Below are positions 26,269-33,857 of a DNA stretch of 64,000 nt, piece by piece (the stretch's first letter is position 1; every line of letters starts with the position of its first letter). Source of the DNA: Eleftheria terrae (GTDB lineage: Bacteria; Pseudomonadota; Gammaproteobacteria; Burkholderiales; Burkholderiaceae_C); the NCBI RefSeq assembly GCF_030419005.1, contig NZ_CP106951.1:2294001-2358000 (forward strand). The letters run 5' to 3'. The position numbers and the translations under genes were made by a program. A model generated the notes under the pieces. That model saw nothing but the letters and a program-made list of their open reading frames with translations. It searched no databases and was not told where the DNA came from.

Positions 26269-27474
26269 TCAGCTGGCGCCGAGCCGGGCGCTGCCCTGCA
26301 CGGCCGCATCGTTGCTGGGCGGCACGAAACTGTTGGCGACGATCTCGCCGAACGGGCCGGTGAGCGCACGCTGCTGCGGCAGGCCCGGCTGGCGCTCCAG
26401 CGGCAGCAACGGGAACACCAGCTCGGCAAAGCGATGCGCCTCCTCGAGGTGCGGGTAGCCGGACAGGATGAAGTACTCCAGCCCCAGCTCCCGGTACTCC
26501 TTCAGCCGCGCCGCCACCTGCTGCGGGTTGCCCACCAGCGCGGTGCCTGCGCCGCCACGCACCAGGCCCACGCCGGCCCACAGGTTGGGCGAGATCTCCA
26601 GCCCTTCGCGGATGTTGTCGCGGTTGAAGCGGCCCTGGTTCAGCTGCGCCATGCGGCGCTGGCCCACCGAGTCCATCTGCGCGAACTTCTTCTGCGCGGC
26701 GGCCACCGTGCTGTCGTCCAGATGCGAGAGCAGCTCGGCAGCGGCAGCCCAGGCGGCCTCCTCGGTCTCGCGGACGATGACGTGCAGCCGGATGCCGAAG
26801 CTCAGCGTGCGTCCATGCGCGGCCGCGCGCCGCCTGATGTCGGCCACCTTCTCTGCCACCGCCTGTGGCGGCTCGCCCCAGGTGAGGTAGGTGTCGAGCT
26901 GCTGCGCCGCCAGCTCGTGCGCCGCTTCCGACGAGCCGCCGAAGAACAGCGGCGGATACGGCTGGCTCACCGGCGGGTAGAGCGCCTTCGCGCCCTTGAC
27001 CTTCAGGTGCCGGCCGTCGAAGTCGAAGCCCTCGCCGGCATGGCTGCGGGCCAGCACCTCGCGCCAGATGGTGAGGAACTCGGCCGACAGCTCGTAGCGC
27101 GCCTCATGGTCGAGGAAGAGGCCGTCGCCTTCCAGCTCGTCCGGGTCCCCCCCGGTCACCAGGTTGACCAGCAGGCGCCCGCCCGAGAGCCGGTCCAGCG
27201 TGGCCGCCATGCGGGCAGTCTGCGAAGGCTGCATCAGCCCGGGCCGCAAGGCCACCAGGAATTTCAGGCGCCGGGTCGCGTCGATCAGGCTGGACGCGAG
27301 GATCCACGAGTCCTCGCAGGAACGGCCGGTGGGCAGCAGCACGCCTTCGTAGCCCAGGCTGTCGGCGGCGATGGCCACCTGCTTGAAGTAATCGAAGGTG
27401 GCCGCGCGGGCCCCCTTGCTGGTGCCGAGGTAGCGGGAGTCTCCGTGGGTGGGAATGAACCAGAGCACTTTCAT
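26269..27474 (-). CDS. ssuD: FMNH2-dependent alkanesulfonate monooxygenase
   Basis: 401-residue luciferase-like TIM-barrel enzyme that uses FMNH2 and O2 to split alkanesulfonates into aldehyde and sulfite. It closely follows the SsuD pattern: [14 protein letters not shown] at the N-terminus, [14 protein letters not shown], the family-specific Cys in that motif, [19 protein letters not shown], and [13 protein letters not shown]. An AAGGA site precedes ATG 27474. The partner flavin reductase SsuE is not encoded nearby. Confidence 0.95.
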   Translation of the reverse strand: MKVLWFIPTHGDSRYLGTSKGARAATFDYFKQVAIAADSLGYEGVLLPTGRSCEDSWILASSLIDATRRLKFLVALRPGLMQPSQTARMAATLDRLSGGRLLVNLVTGGDPDELEGDGLFLDHEARYELSAEFLTIWREVLARSHAGEGFDFDGRHLKVKGAKALYPPVSQPYPPLFFGGSSEAAHELAAQQLDTYLTWGEPPQAVAEKVADIRRRAAAHGRTLSFGIRLHVIVRETEEAAWAAAAELLSHLDDSTVAAAQKKFAQMDSVGQRRMAQLNQGRFNRDNIREGLEISPNLWAGVGLVRGGAGTALVGNPQQVAARLKEYRELGLEYFILSGYPHLEEAHRFAELVFPLLPLERQPGLPQQRALTGPFGEIVANSFVPPSNDAAVQGSARLGAS

Positions 27475-27531
27475 GGCGTCGTCCTTGGGGTCCTTGTGTG
27501 TTTGTCTGCTGTCGAAGGTCAGGGCCAGGGG

Positions 27532-28548
27532 TCAGGGAGCGGTCCGGCTCGCCGCCTGCAGGGCCGGGCCCTCGCGACCCGGCTGCCAGACGATGTCCGC
27601 CACCTGGATGGGCTGGGGAATGAGGCCGAGCTGGCGAAAGGTGTCGGCCACCCGTTGCTGCTCCCGCGCGGCGGCCGCATCGAGCGGGCGCACCGGCGAG
27701 GCCGGGCGGCGCGCGATGAACCGGTGCACGGTGGCCAGGCTCAGGCCGCTGAAGTCGGCCACCTGCTGGGCGGCCTCCTTGCGGTGTGCCTGCACCCAGG
27801 CGTCGGCAGCCGATAGCTCGGCCAGCAGGGCCTGCACCACCTGCGGGTGGCCGTGCACCAGCGGGCGTGAAGCCAGGTAGAAGGAGTTGTTGCCGGTCAG
27901 CCCGCGCCCGTCGGTCAGCACCCGCGGGCGCAGGGCCAGTTCGGTGGCGGCGTAGTACGGGTCCCAGATGACCCAGGCATCGACGCTGCCGCGCTCGAAA
28001 GCGGCCCGGGCATCGGCCGGCGGCAGGTAGACCGGCTGGATGTCGCTCCACGACAGGCCGGCCTTGTGCAACGCACGCACCAGCAGGTAGTGCGAGCTGG
28101 AGCCCTTCTGCAGCGCGATGCGCCGGCCCTTCAGGTCGCCCAGGCTGCGCAGCGGCGAATCGGGCGGCACCAGGATCGCCGAACTGAGCGGCTTGGCCGG
28201 CTCGGCGCCGACATACAGCAGGTCCTTGCCGGCGGCCTGGGCGAACACCGGCGGTGTGTCGCCGGTGAGGCCGAACTCGAGGCTGCCCACCGCCAGCGCC
28301 TCCAGCAGCTGCGGGCCGGCCGGAAACTCGACCCATTGCACCCGGGTGGCGGGAAAGCGCTTCTCCAGTGCGCCCTGCTGCTTGAGCACCACCAGGTTGA
28401 CGGCCGACTTCTGGAAGCCGATGCGCAGCTGCGCCGGCGCATCCTGGGCCCGCACGGTGGGCAGGCTGCCGGCCAACCCGAAGGCCACCGCGGCCTGCAG
28501 CAGCAGGCGGCGCCGCACTGCCTGGTCTTGTGGATCGAGATCGTTCAT
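27532..28548 (-). CDS. ssuA: Sulfonate-binding periplasmic protein (SsuA, second copy)
   Basis: 338-residue aliphatic-sulfonate binding protein with a signal peptide that begins with RRR and a hydrophobic core ending at TVRAQ (Tat-like or Sec). Family motifs: RIGFQKSAVNLVVLK, EFPAGPQLLEALAVGS, GSVDAWVIWDPYYA. AGGGAG before ATG 28548 supports the start. It is a paralog of the protein encoded 31 bp upstream; an 86-bp stretch at 27960-28045 is nearly identical to 28993-29078 of that gene. Confidence 0.93.
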   Translation of the reverse strand: MNDLDPQDQAVRRRLLLQAAVAFGLAGSLPTVRAQDAPAQLRIGFQKSAVNLVVLKQQGALEKRFPATRVQWVEFPAGPQLLEALAVGSLEFGLTGDTPPVFAQAAGKDLLYVGAEPAKPLSSAILVPPDSPLRSLGDLKGRRIALQKGSSSHYLLVRALHKAGLSWSDIQPVYLPPADARAAFERGSVDAWVIWDPYYAATELALRPRVLTDGRGLTGNNSFYLASRPLVHGHPQVVQALLAELSAADAWVQAHRKEAAQQVADFSGLSLATVHRFIARRPASPVRPLDAAAAREQQRVADTFRQLGLIPQPIQVADIVWQPGREGPALQAASRTAP

Positions 28549-28579
28549 GAGGACTCCCTGTGCTTTGTTCTGTGTTCCT

Positions 28580-29590
28580 TCATTGCCCGCCGCGGGCCGA
28601 GGCGGCGGTGGCCGTCGCCGCCGGCAGCGCATCGGCGATGCGGATCGCCTTGGGAATCAGCTTCAGCTGATGGAAGACGTCGGCGATCTTTTGCTGCTCG
28701 GCCGCCACCTGCGGGCTGATGGGCTGGATGCCGTAGGCGAAGCGGTCGGCGGCGCGCCGGGTGATGGCCACGTCCAGGCCGATCTGAGGTGCCAGCACCT
28801 GCGCCACCTCGGCCGGGTGCTGTTGCGACCAGGCATCCAGCCGGGCCAGCTCCTCCACCACCGCGCGGATCACGGCCGGCTGCTGCTCGGCATAGCGGCG
28901 AGCGGCCAGATAGAACTGGTGGTTGGCGACCAGGCCACGGCCGTCAGCCAGCACGCGGGCGCCCAGCTGCTGCTCGGCCGCTGCGAGGAAGGGATCCCAG
29001 ATGACCCAGGCGTCCACGCTGCCGCGCTCGAAGGCGGCCCGCGCATCGGCCGGCGGCAGGTAGACCGGCTGGATGTCGGCCAGCCTCAGGCCGGCCCGCT
29101 CGAGTGCCTTCACCAGCAGGTAATGCACGTTGGAGCCCTTGTTCAGCGCCACCCGCTTGCCCTTGAGCGCCGCCACCGAGCCGAGCGGCGAGCCGGCCGG
29201 CACCACGATCGCCTCGGCCGCCGGTGCCGGCGGCTGGTGAGCCACGTAGACCAGGTCCGCGCCGGCAGCCTGGGCGAAGATGGGCGGCGCCTCGCCGACG
29301 GTGCCGAAGTCGATCGATCCGACGTTCAGCCCTTCGAGCAACTGCGGGCCGGCCGGAAATTCGGTCCACTTCACGGTGATGCCCTGGGGCGCCAGGCGCT
29401 TCTCCAGGTCACCGCGCGCCTTCAGCAGGGTCAGCGTGCCGTACTTCTGGTAGCCGATGCGCAGCACCGCGGCCTCTTTCGTCTGGGCCAAGGTGGCGGT
29501 GCTGGCCAGCAGGCCAAGGGCCGCGGTCGCCGCGGCGGCGATCCGCAGCCAGGTGCGGCGTGCGCCGCGCAAGGAGGTGAGGTCGTTCAT
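28580..29590 (-). CDS. ssuA: Sulfonate-binding periplasmic protein (SsuA, first copy)
   Basis: 336-residue aliphatic-sulfonate binding protein, first structural gene of the operon. The signal peptide (RRTWLRIAAAATAALGLL, ending STATLAQ) fixes the start at ATG 29590, although the frame stays open far upstream. Motifs match the neighbouring SsuA. The start codon overlaps the stop of a 20-codon cysteine-rich upstream ORF (ATGA), which suggests coupled or attenuated expression. Two receptors could widen the range of sulfonates imported by a single SsuBC. Confidence 0.93.
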   Translation of the reverse strand: MNDLTSLRGARRTWLRIAAAATAALGLLASTATLAQTKEAAVLRIGYQKYGTLTLLKARGDLEKRLAPQGITVKWTEFPAGPQLLEGLNVGSIDFGTVGEAPPIFAQAAGADLVYVAHQPPAPAAEAIVVPAGSPLGSVAALKGKRVALNKGSNVHYLLVKALERAGLRLADIQPVYLPPADARAAFERGSVDAWVIWDPFLAAAEQQLGARVLADGRGLVANHQFYLAARRYAEQQPAVIRAVVEELARLDAWSQQHPAEVAQVLAPQIGLDVAITRRAADRFAYGIQPISPQVAAEQQKIADVFHQLKLIPKAIRIADALPAATATAASARGGQ

Positions 29591-29649
29591 GATGGGGTGT
29601 GGAAACGGATCGCAGGAATAAAAGGCACCCCGCACGTGCCGCAACACAT
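29587..29649 (-). CDS. Candidate cysteine-rich leader peptide upstream of ssuA
   Basis: A 20-residue open frame beginning MCCGTCGVPF: codons 2, 3 and 6 are cysteine. Its TGA overlaps the ATG of ssuA as ATGA. The 3' arm of the leader hairpin falls within codons 6-8. There is no evident Shine-Dalgarno sequence, so initiation would be weak. The composition and position fit a leader peptide sensing charged tRNA-Cys in a sulfur-starvation operon, but expression is unproven. Confidence 0.45.
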   Translation of the reverse strand: MCCGTCGVPFIPAIRFHTPS

Positions 29650-29683
29650 GGTGGTTCGGGGTGCAAAGCCCCGGGTCAGGGGC
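29625..29683 (-). promoter_or_regulatory. Alternative hairpins in the ssu leader (putative attenuator)
   Basis: Read on the minus strand there are four complementary blocks: GCCCC (29683-29679), GGGGC (29672-29668), GCACCCCG (29664-29657) and CGGGGTGC (29632-29625). Blocks 1 and 2 pair, 3 and 4 pair with 8 bp and are followed by CTTTTATT, resembling a terminator, and 2 can instead pair with 3 (CGGGG with CCCCG, 7-nt loop). This mutually exclusive layout is typical of attenuators. The leader ORF starts inside the 3-4 loop. Confidence 0.5.
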
Positions 29684-30024
29684 GAGGAGACGCCAGCCAT
29701 GAATGCCGGCCAGGAAACGCTCGGTGCGTCTCAGCGACATCGCCGCATCGCTGCCGGCATTCGGCAGCGCGGGCCTTGTAGCAGGGCCCTCGCCGGGCCG
29801 GACGGCAGCGCCGGGCAGCGGGATGGCCGGGACGGGGAGCAGGTGCTGCGCGGGATGCCGAGGAGGTTCATGCCAACTTTCGAGGAGCCGATGTCGCTGG
29901 GGATGGGCTCTACGATAGGAGTGCGCCGGCACGGCGCGAACGAACGATTTCGGCTTTGCTAGGTCGGAAAGCGCATGTCAGGTGCGACATCTTTCGCACC
30001 TCTGAAATTCTTGCGGCGGGGGGC
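29684..30024. other. Intergenic region upstream of the ssu operon and tRNA gene
   Basis: Roughly 340 bp without a gene. It should contain the ssu promoter reading left. A short inverted repeat (ATGTC...GACAT, 29975-29990) is present. I could not identify a convincing -35/-10 pair or a CysB-type site by eye. Confidence 0.4.
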
Positions 30025-30055
30025 TTGCCAAACCCCCTGGGGGTGTGCCTATAAT
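30025..30055 (+). promoter_or_regulatory. Promoter of the tRNA(CAU) gene
   Basis: TTGCCA at 30025-30030 and a perfect TATAAT at 30050-30055, 19 bp apart, end 11 bp before the tRNA. The spacing is slightly long, but the -10 is consensus and the position is right. Confidence 0.7.
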
Positions 30056-30066
30056 CTCGGTCTCTT

Positions 30067-30143
<77 letters not shown>

Positions 30144-30149
30144 GAATCT

Positions 30150-30186
30150 AAAAAGGCTTGCCCGTCATCGACCGGCAAGCCTTTTT
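30150..30186 (+). terminator. Rho-independent terminator after the tRNA gene
   Basis: A 13-bp perfect inverted repeat, AAAAAGGCTTGCC (30150-30162) and GGCAAGCCTTTTT (30174-30186), with an 11-nt loop. The A- and T-runs make it bidirectional, serving the tRNA on the plus strand and the DUF3606 gene on the minus strand. Confidence 0.92.
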
Positions 30187-30231
30187 GCTTGGTGCCTCCG
30201 ATGCCACATCGAAGGCCGGCTGCGGGGCTCA

Positions 30232-30459
30232 TCAGTGCCTGGGCGCCTCCCCGCTCATGCGATCGCTATTGGTCGTGCTGCGGCTGCCCTTGAGGTGCAT
30301 CTCGACATCGTCGGCGCTGTCGCCGACGGCCTGAACCGCTTCCTTCAATTGTTCGGGCGTGGCGTCGAGCTTGCGGGACCATTCGCGCAGGTCCTGTTCA
30401 CGATGGATGTCGATGCGCGGGCCTTGCGGTCCGCCTGCAGGGGTGCTGGTGCTGGGCAT
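30232..30459 (-). CDS. DUF3606 domain protein
   Basis: 75-residue small protein matching the DUF3606 pattern: RIDIHREQDLREWSRKLDATPEQLKEAVQAVGDSADDVEMHL. Function unknown; such proteins are common, often stress-related, in Burkholderiales. It is mostly helical and cytoplasmic. A ribosome-binding site (AGGAGA, about 10 bases upstream) precedes the ATG. It reads toward the tRNA terminator. Confidence 0.88.
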   Translation of the reverse strand: MPSTSTPAGGPQGPRIDIHREQDLREWSRKLDATPEQLKEAVQAVGDSADDVEMHLKGSRSTTNSDRMSGEAPRH

Positions 30460-30489
30460 GGTTGGCTTCTCCTGTGAAGGGGGATGCCC

Positions 30490-30958
30490 TCACCCGGCAA
30501 AGCCTGTGCCGGCCTGCCGTTCGCAAGACGCCTTGAGCCCGGCCAGGCGCCGCCCCACCACGCGCGAGAAGTAGGCCGCCGCCACCGGCTCGATGATGAA
30601 GCGCAGCCACGCTGGCCGCGCCACCGCGGTGTAGCGACAGCGCGCCCGCGTGCGACCGAGCTCCTCGGCTGGAAGATCCACATGCCCGCGAACGGGCCAG
30701 GAACCACGGCCCCGCAACCATGGAGACCGCCGCCCGCTGCGGCGCATCCTCCTGCACGAAGGCCACCACCCTGCTCATGCCCAGCCGCGACCGCACCCTG
30801 ACCTGCGCGTCCACCGTCGGGGCCGCGCCGCCGGGCGACAGCGGCTCGATGCGCCCGGGAAACGGGGCCCAGTCGTACCTCACCGCATCGTCCTGCGAGA
30901 TGTCGTGCACCCGCTCCACCGGGGCTGAGCTCTCGGCCAGGCTCTCGGTCAGCGCCAT
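30490..30958 (-). pseudogene. SRPBCC-family protein, frameshifted
   Basis: Starts at ATG 30958 with a typical SRPBCC/polyketide-cyclase N-terminal half (VERVHDISQDDAVRYDWAPF, MSRVVAFVQE). After MVAG the frame breaks. The C-terminal half continues in the next frame (GHVDLPAEELGRTRARCRY, FIIEPVAAAYFSRVVGRRLAGLK) to the stop at 30490. Deleting one G from the four-G run at 30710-30713 restores a single 155-residue protein, so this is a one-base insertion or a homopolymer sequencing error. It lies 54 bp after the MFS gene and is probably the third gene of the merR operon. Confidence 0.78.
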
Positions 30959-31012
30959 GGCTGGCAAGTCCCTGCATGAAGAAGAAGGCGGCGCCATACC
31001 GCGCTGCCGGCT

Positions 31013-32332
31013 TCAGCCTTCCCGGGCGGCCTGCGGCAGGTCGGTGATCTCCCGCATGCGCGAGCCCGCCAGGGTCAGCAGCACCATCGCGACCAGCAGG
31101 GCGCCACTGGCGGCGAACAACTGCGCCACGCTCACATGCCGCATGAACCAGCCGCTGACGGCGGCCGACAATGGCGCGAGCCCCATGAAGATGAAGAGGA
31201 AGAGGCTCATGGCCCGCCCCAGCAAGGCCGGTGGCACCCGCTGCTGCAGCCAGGTGAAGACCTCCACCTGCATGTAGCCGCCGAACAGCCCGATGACCAG
31301 CAGCAGCGCCATGCCCTGCCACAGGGCACTGATGCAACCCAGGGGCATGAAGAGCAGGCCGATGAGCAGGTCCACCAGCAGCAAGGTGGTGCCAAGGTTG
31401 CGTGCCCGCAGGCCCGGCCGCACCCCGGACACCACCATGCCGAGCAGGGTGCCGGCACCGTGCGCTCCTGTGAGCAAGCCAAAGGCCGCCGCGCCGAGTG
31501 CCGGTTGCTGGTCGGCCAGCACCGGCAGCGCGATGTGAATGGGCCCGTAGATCAGCAGTGCCACCCCGCCCCAATAGAGGAAGCTGGCCCGCAGCGGCCG
31601 GTCGTTCCAGCACCAGCGCAGGCCTTCGGCTACCGCGGCGAGCACCGCCGACCTGGGCCCCTGGCCGGAAGCCGGTGCCGCCTGCTCACGCAGGCGCACC
31701 TTGGACAGCGTCCAGGCCGAGAGCACGAAGCTGAAGGCGTCGAGCAGGAAGGCCAGCCCCAGGCCACGCGCATCGCTCACCGCCGCGGCCTGCGCATCGC
31801 CGAACCACAGGATCAGCCCGCCGGCCAGCAAGGGGCCGATGAACATCGACAACTGGCGCAGCCCCAGCATGGCACTGTTGGCCGCTGGCAGCCGCTCGCG
31901 TGCCACCACCTGCGGCAATAGCGAAGTGCCGGACGGGATGCCGAAGGCCGACGCCAACCCCAACCCGAAGGCCAGCAGGTAGACCATCCACAAACTCAGC
32001 CCACCGCCGAGCAACAGGCCCGCGAGCACCAGCAGCAGCACCGCGCTGACCTGCTTGGAACGCATCAGCACCCGCTTGGGCGAATGCCGGTCGACCAGCG
32101 CACCGCCCACCAGGATGAACAGGGCCCGCGGCAGGCTCACCAGGCCCAGCACCACGCCGAGCATCAAGGTGTCGCCGGTCATCTGCAGCACCAGCCAGGG
32201 CAAGGCAATCAGGCTGCACTGGTCACCCAGCATGGACACCATGCTGCCGCCGATCATCCAGGCGAAGTTGCGGTCGCGGCTCAGCGGCGGTGCGATGGGG
32301 GCCGGGGGGCCGCCCGAGTGGGCATCGGTCAT
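31013..32332 (-). CDS. MFS transporter (efflux type)
   Basis: 439-residue inner-membrane protein with about 12 hydrophobic segments of the major facilitator superfamily, resembling the MFS_3/enterobactin-exporter group (GGALVDRHSPKRVLMRSKQ between helices 2 and 3, and GLRQLSMFIGPLLAGGLI). ATG 32332 has a strong AAGGAG site 8 bases upstream, which can be folded into a hairpin (see 32341). It is 43 bp downstream of a MerR regulator, an arrangement usual for inducible drug efflux. Substrate unknown. Confidence 0.88.
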   Translation of the reverse strand: MTDAHSGGPPAPIAPPLSRDRNFAWMIGGSMVSMLGDQCSLIALPWLVLQMTGDTLMLGVVLGLVSLPRALFILVGGALVDRHSPKRVLMRSKQVSAVLLLVLAGLLLGGGLSLWMVYLLAFGLGLASAFGIPSGTSLLPQVVARERLPAANSAMLGLRQLSMFIGPLLAGGLILWFGDAQAAAVSDARGLGLAFLLDAFSFVLSAWTLSKVRLREQAAPASGQGPRSAVLAAVAEGLRWCWNDRPLRASFLYWGGVALLIYGPIHIALPVLADQQPALGAAAFGLLTGAHGAGTLLGMVVSGVRPGLRARNLGTTLLLVDLLIGLLFMPLGCISALWQGMALLLVIGLFGGYMQVEVFTWLQQRVPPALLGRAMSLFLFIFMGLAPLSAAVSGWFMRHVSVAQLFAASGALLVAMVLLTLAGSRMREITDLPQAAREG

Positions 32333-32340
32333 GCAGTGAT

Positions 32341-32366
32341 CTCCTTGCAGGATGGCATGCAAGGAG
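32341..32366 (-). promoter_or_regulatory. Hairpin sequestering the MFS ribosome-binding site
   Basis: CTCCTTGCA (32341-32349) and TGCAAGGAG (32358-32366) form a perfect 9-bp stem with an 8-nt loop in the merR-MFS gap. On the mRNA the 3' arm contains the AAGGAG that should initiate MFS translation. Whether it regulates translation is inference. Confidence 0.6.
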
Positions 32367-32375
32367 TCTCCGGCC

Positions 32376-33386
32376 TCACGCAGCGACAGGGTCAAGCGGT
32401 GCGACCAGGGCGGCGTGCAGGTAGGCACGCAGCACGGGCGGAAGGGCCGCACCGGCGGCCAGCACCGGCTCGTTGCGGTAGGCCAGCAGCAAGCGGTCGC
32501 GCAGCTCGCGGTCGTGGCCGGCCACCCGGTCCATCAGGCCCATCCACCGCCGGGCCAGCGCCCGCACCCTCTCATCCTCGGCCGGCACGGCGGACTGGGC
32601 CAGCTCGGTGGCGGCGGCCACCAGGGTGTCCCACTCCGCCTGCGGCAGCAACGCCAGCCGCTGCATCTCGGCCAGGCTCATGTACTTGCCCAGCAACTCC
32701 AGCCGCACGTTCACCCCTCGCTCGACATAGGCCAGCATGCGCGGGTCGGGCCCGTTGCCGCGCAGTGCTTCCGGCTCCCGCTTGTACATCTCGCCCCAGC
32801 GGCGGATGAGGTCGAAATCGCCCTTCATCCAGATGCCCATCAGGCTCATCCAGCGCACCATCAGCGGCTGTGCCTCTGGGCTCTCGGGTGCCACGCCGGC
32901 TTCCATCGCGCGGCGCATGGCCTGCATCAGCGGCGGCCAGGCGCTGGCGATCAAGCGCCACTGGCCGAAGATGGTATGCAGCTCCTCGTTGGTGAAGTAC
33001 TTGTCGCAGGTGGTCATGAGGTGCAGGCTGGCCAGCCAGTCCCCCATCTCCGGCACGTGGCCGGCCGAGAACTTCTCGCGCAGCAGCATGAGCCTCTGCC
33101 GGAGCTGCGTGGCTTGTGCGATCTCGCGGTCGATCGCGTGGATTTGCTGCTCGACGATGCAGGGCAGCGAGGCGCCTCCCTCGTCCAGCAGGCGCCCCAC
33201 TTCGTCGAGCGAGAGCCCCAGGTGCCGCAAGGCCTGGATGGCGTGCAGCCGGGCGACATCATCGGGCTGGTACAGCCGGTAGCCGCCCTCCGAGCGCGCC
33301 GAAGGCCGCAGCAGGCCGATCGCGTCGTAATGGTGCAGTGTCCTCACCGTCAGCCCGGCATGGCGGGCCAGTTCACCGATACGCAT
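32376..33386 (-). CDS. MerR-family transcriptional regulator
   Basis: 336-residue regulator. Residues 1-70 are the winged-helix MerR domain (MRIGELARHAGLTVRTLHHYDAIGLLRPSARSEGGYRLYQ), followed by a dimerization coiled coil (~75-120) and a TipAS-like effector-binding domain (YFTNEELHTIF, EMYKREPEAL). Such proteins twist long-spacer promoters into activity when a ligand binds. Its own upstream region contains a matching 19-bp-spacer promoter with a palindrome, so it is autoregulated and should control the downstream MFS and SRPBCC genes. ATG 33386 is preceded by GAGAGG. Confidence 0.92.
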   Translation of the reverse strand: MRIGELARHAGLTVRTLHHYDAIGLLRPSARSEGGYRLYQPDDVARLHAIQALRHLGLSLDEVGRLLDEGGASLPCIVEQQIHAIDREIAQATQLRQRLMLLREKFSAGHVPEMGDWLASLHLMTTCDKYFTNEELHTIFGQWRLIASAWPPLMQAMRRAMEAGVAPESPEAQPLMVRWMSLMGIWMKGDFDLIRRWGEMYKREPEALRGNGPDPRMLAYVERGVNVRLELLGKYMSLAEMQRLALLPQAEWDTLVAAATELAQSAVPAEDERVRALARRWMGLMDRVAGHDRELRDRLLLAYRNEPVLAAGAALPPVLRAYLHAALVAPLDPVAA

Positions 33387-33443
33387 CACCTCTCGCTCCT
33401 GTTTCCGGATCGGCGCCTGCACGCGCCCCTGCAAAATGCAGGC

Positions 33444-33474
33444 AGTGTGCACCCTGACGCAGCGTCAGGGTCAA
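33444..33474 (-). promoter_or_regulatory. MerR-type promoter/operator of the merR-MFS operon
   Basis: On the minus strand TTGACC (33474-33469) and CACACT (33449-33444) are separated by 19 bp, the over-long spacing that MerR regulators require. The spacer is filled by a perfect palindrome, ACCCTGACGC-A-GCGTCAGGGT on the plus strand (33451-33471). This is the expected binding site for the adjacent MerR protein. Confidence 0.85.
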
Positions 33475-33515
33475 GAAGGGCAGCGGAAGGGAGGGAGCGG
33501 TCGCCTGGGCGGCGG

Positions 33516-33739
33516 CATGGGCCATGGGCCATGGGTCATGGGCCATGGGTCATGGGCCATGGGTCATGGGTCATGGGTCATGGGTCATGGGTCATGGGCG
33601 ATACGCGATACGCGATACGCGATACGCGATAGGCGATAGGCGATAGGCGATGCAGCCTACGGCTCGCGGCTCGCGGCTCGCGACTCACGGCTCACGGCTC
33701 ACGGCTCACGGCTCACGTCTCACGGCTCACGGCTTGCGG
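33516..33739 (+). repeat. In-phase array of 32 heptamers of three sequence families
   Basis: Twelve CATGGG(C/T) heptamers (33516-33599), four GATACGC and three GATAGGC heptamers (33600-33648), two transition units, and eleven CTC(A/G)CG(G/A/T)-type heptamers (33663-33739). All share one 7-bp register over 224 bp. Open frames across it give 7-residue periodic peptides and are not real genes. It lies between the merR promoter and the end of the serine hydrolase gene. Confidence 0.95.
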
Positions 33740-33857
33740 CCTTCGCGTCTTCGCGCGTCCGGGCTCCGGCCCCCGCGCTTCGGCTCCCGTGCTGCGCACT
33801 GCACCACCCGCCAGGTGCCTCAGGCACCCGACCTGCGCCTCCGCCCGCTGCCCGAGC

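Noticed and set aside
29591-29932. Extension of ssuA upstream to 29932 or 29740
   Set aside because: The frame is open but the signal peptide starts at 29590; upstream residues are His/Pro/Arg-rich and unlike the family.
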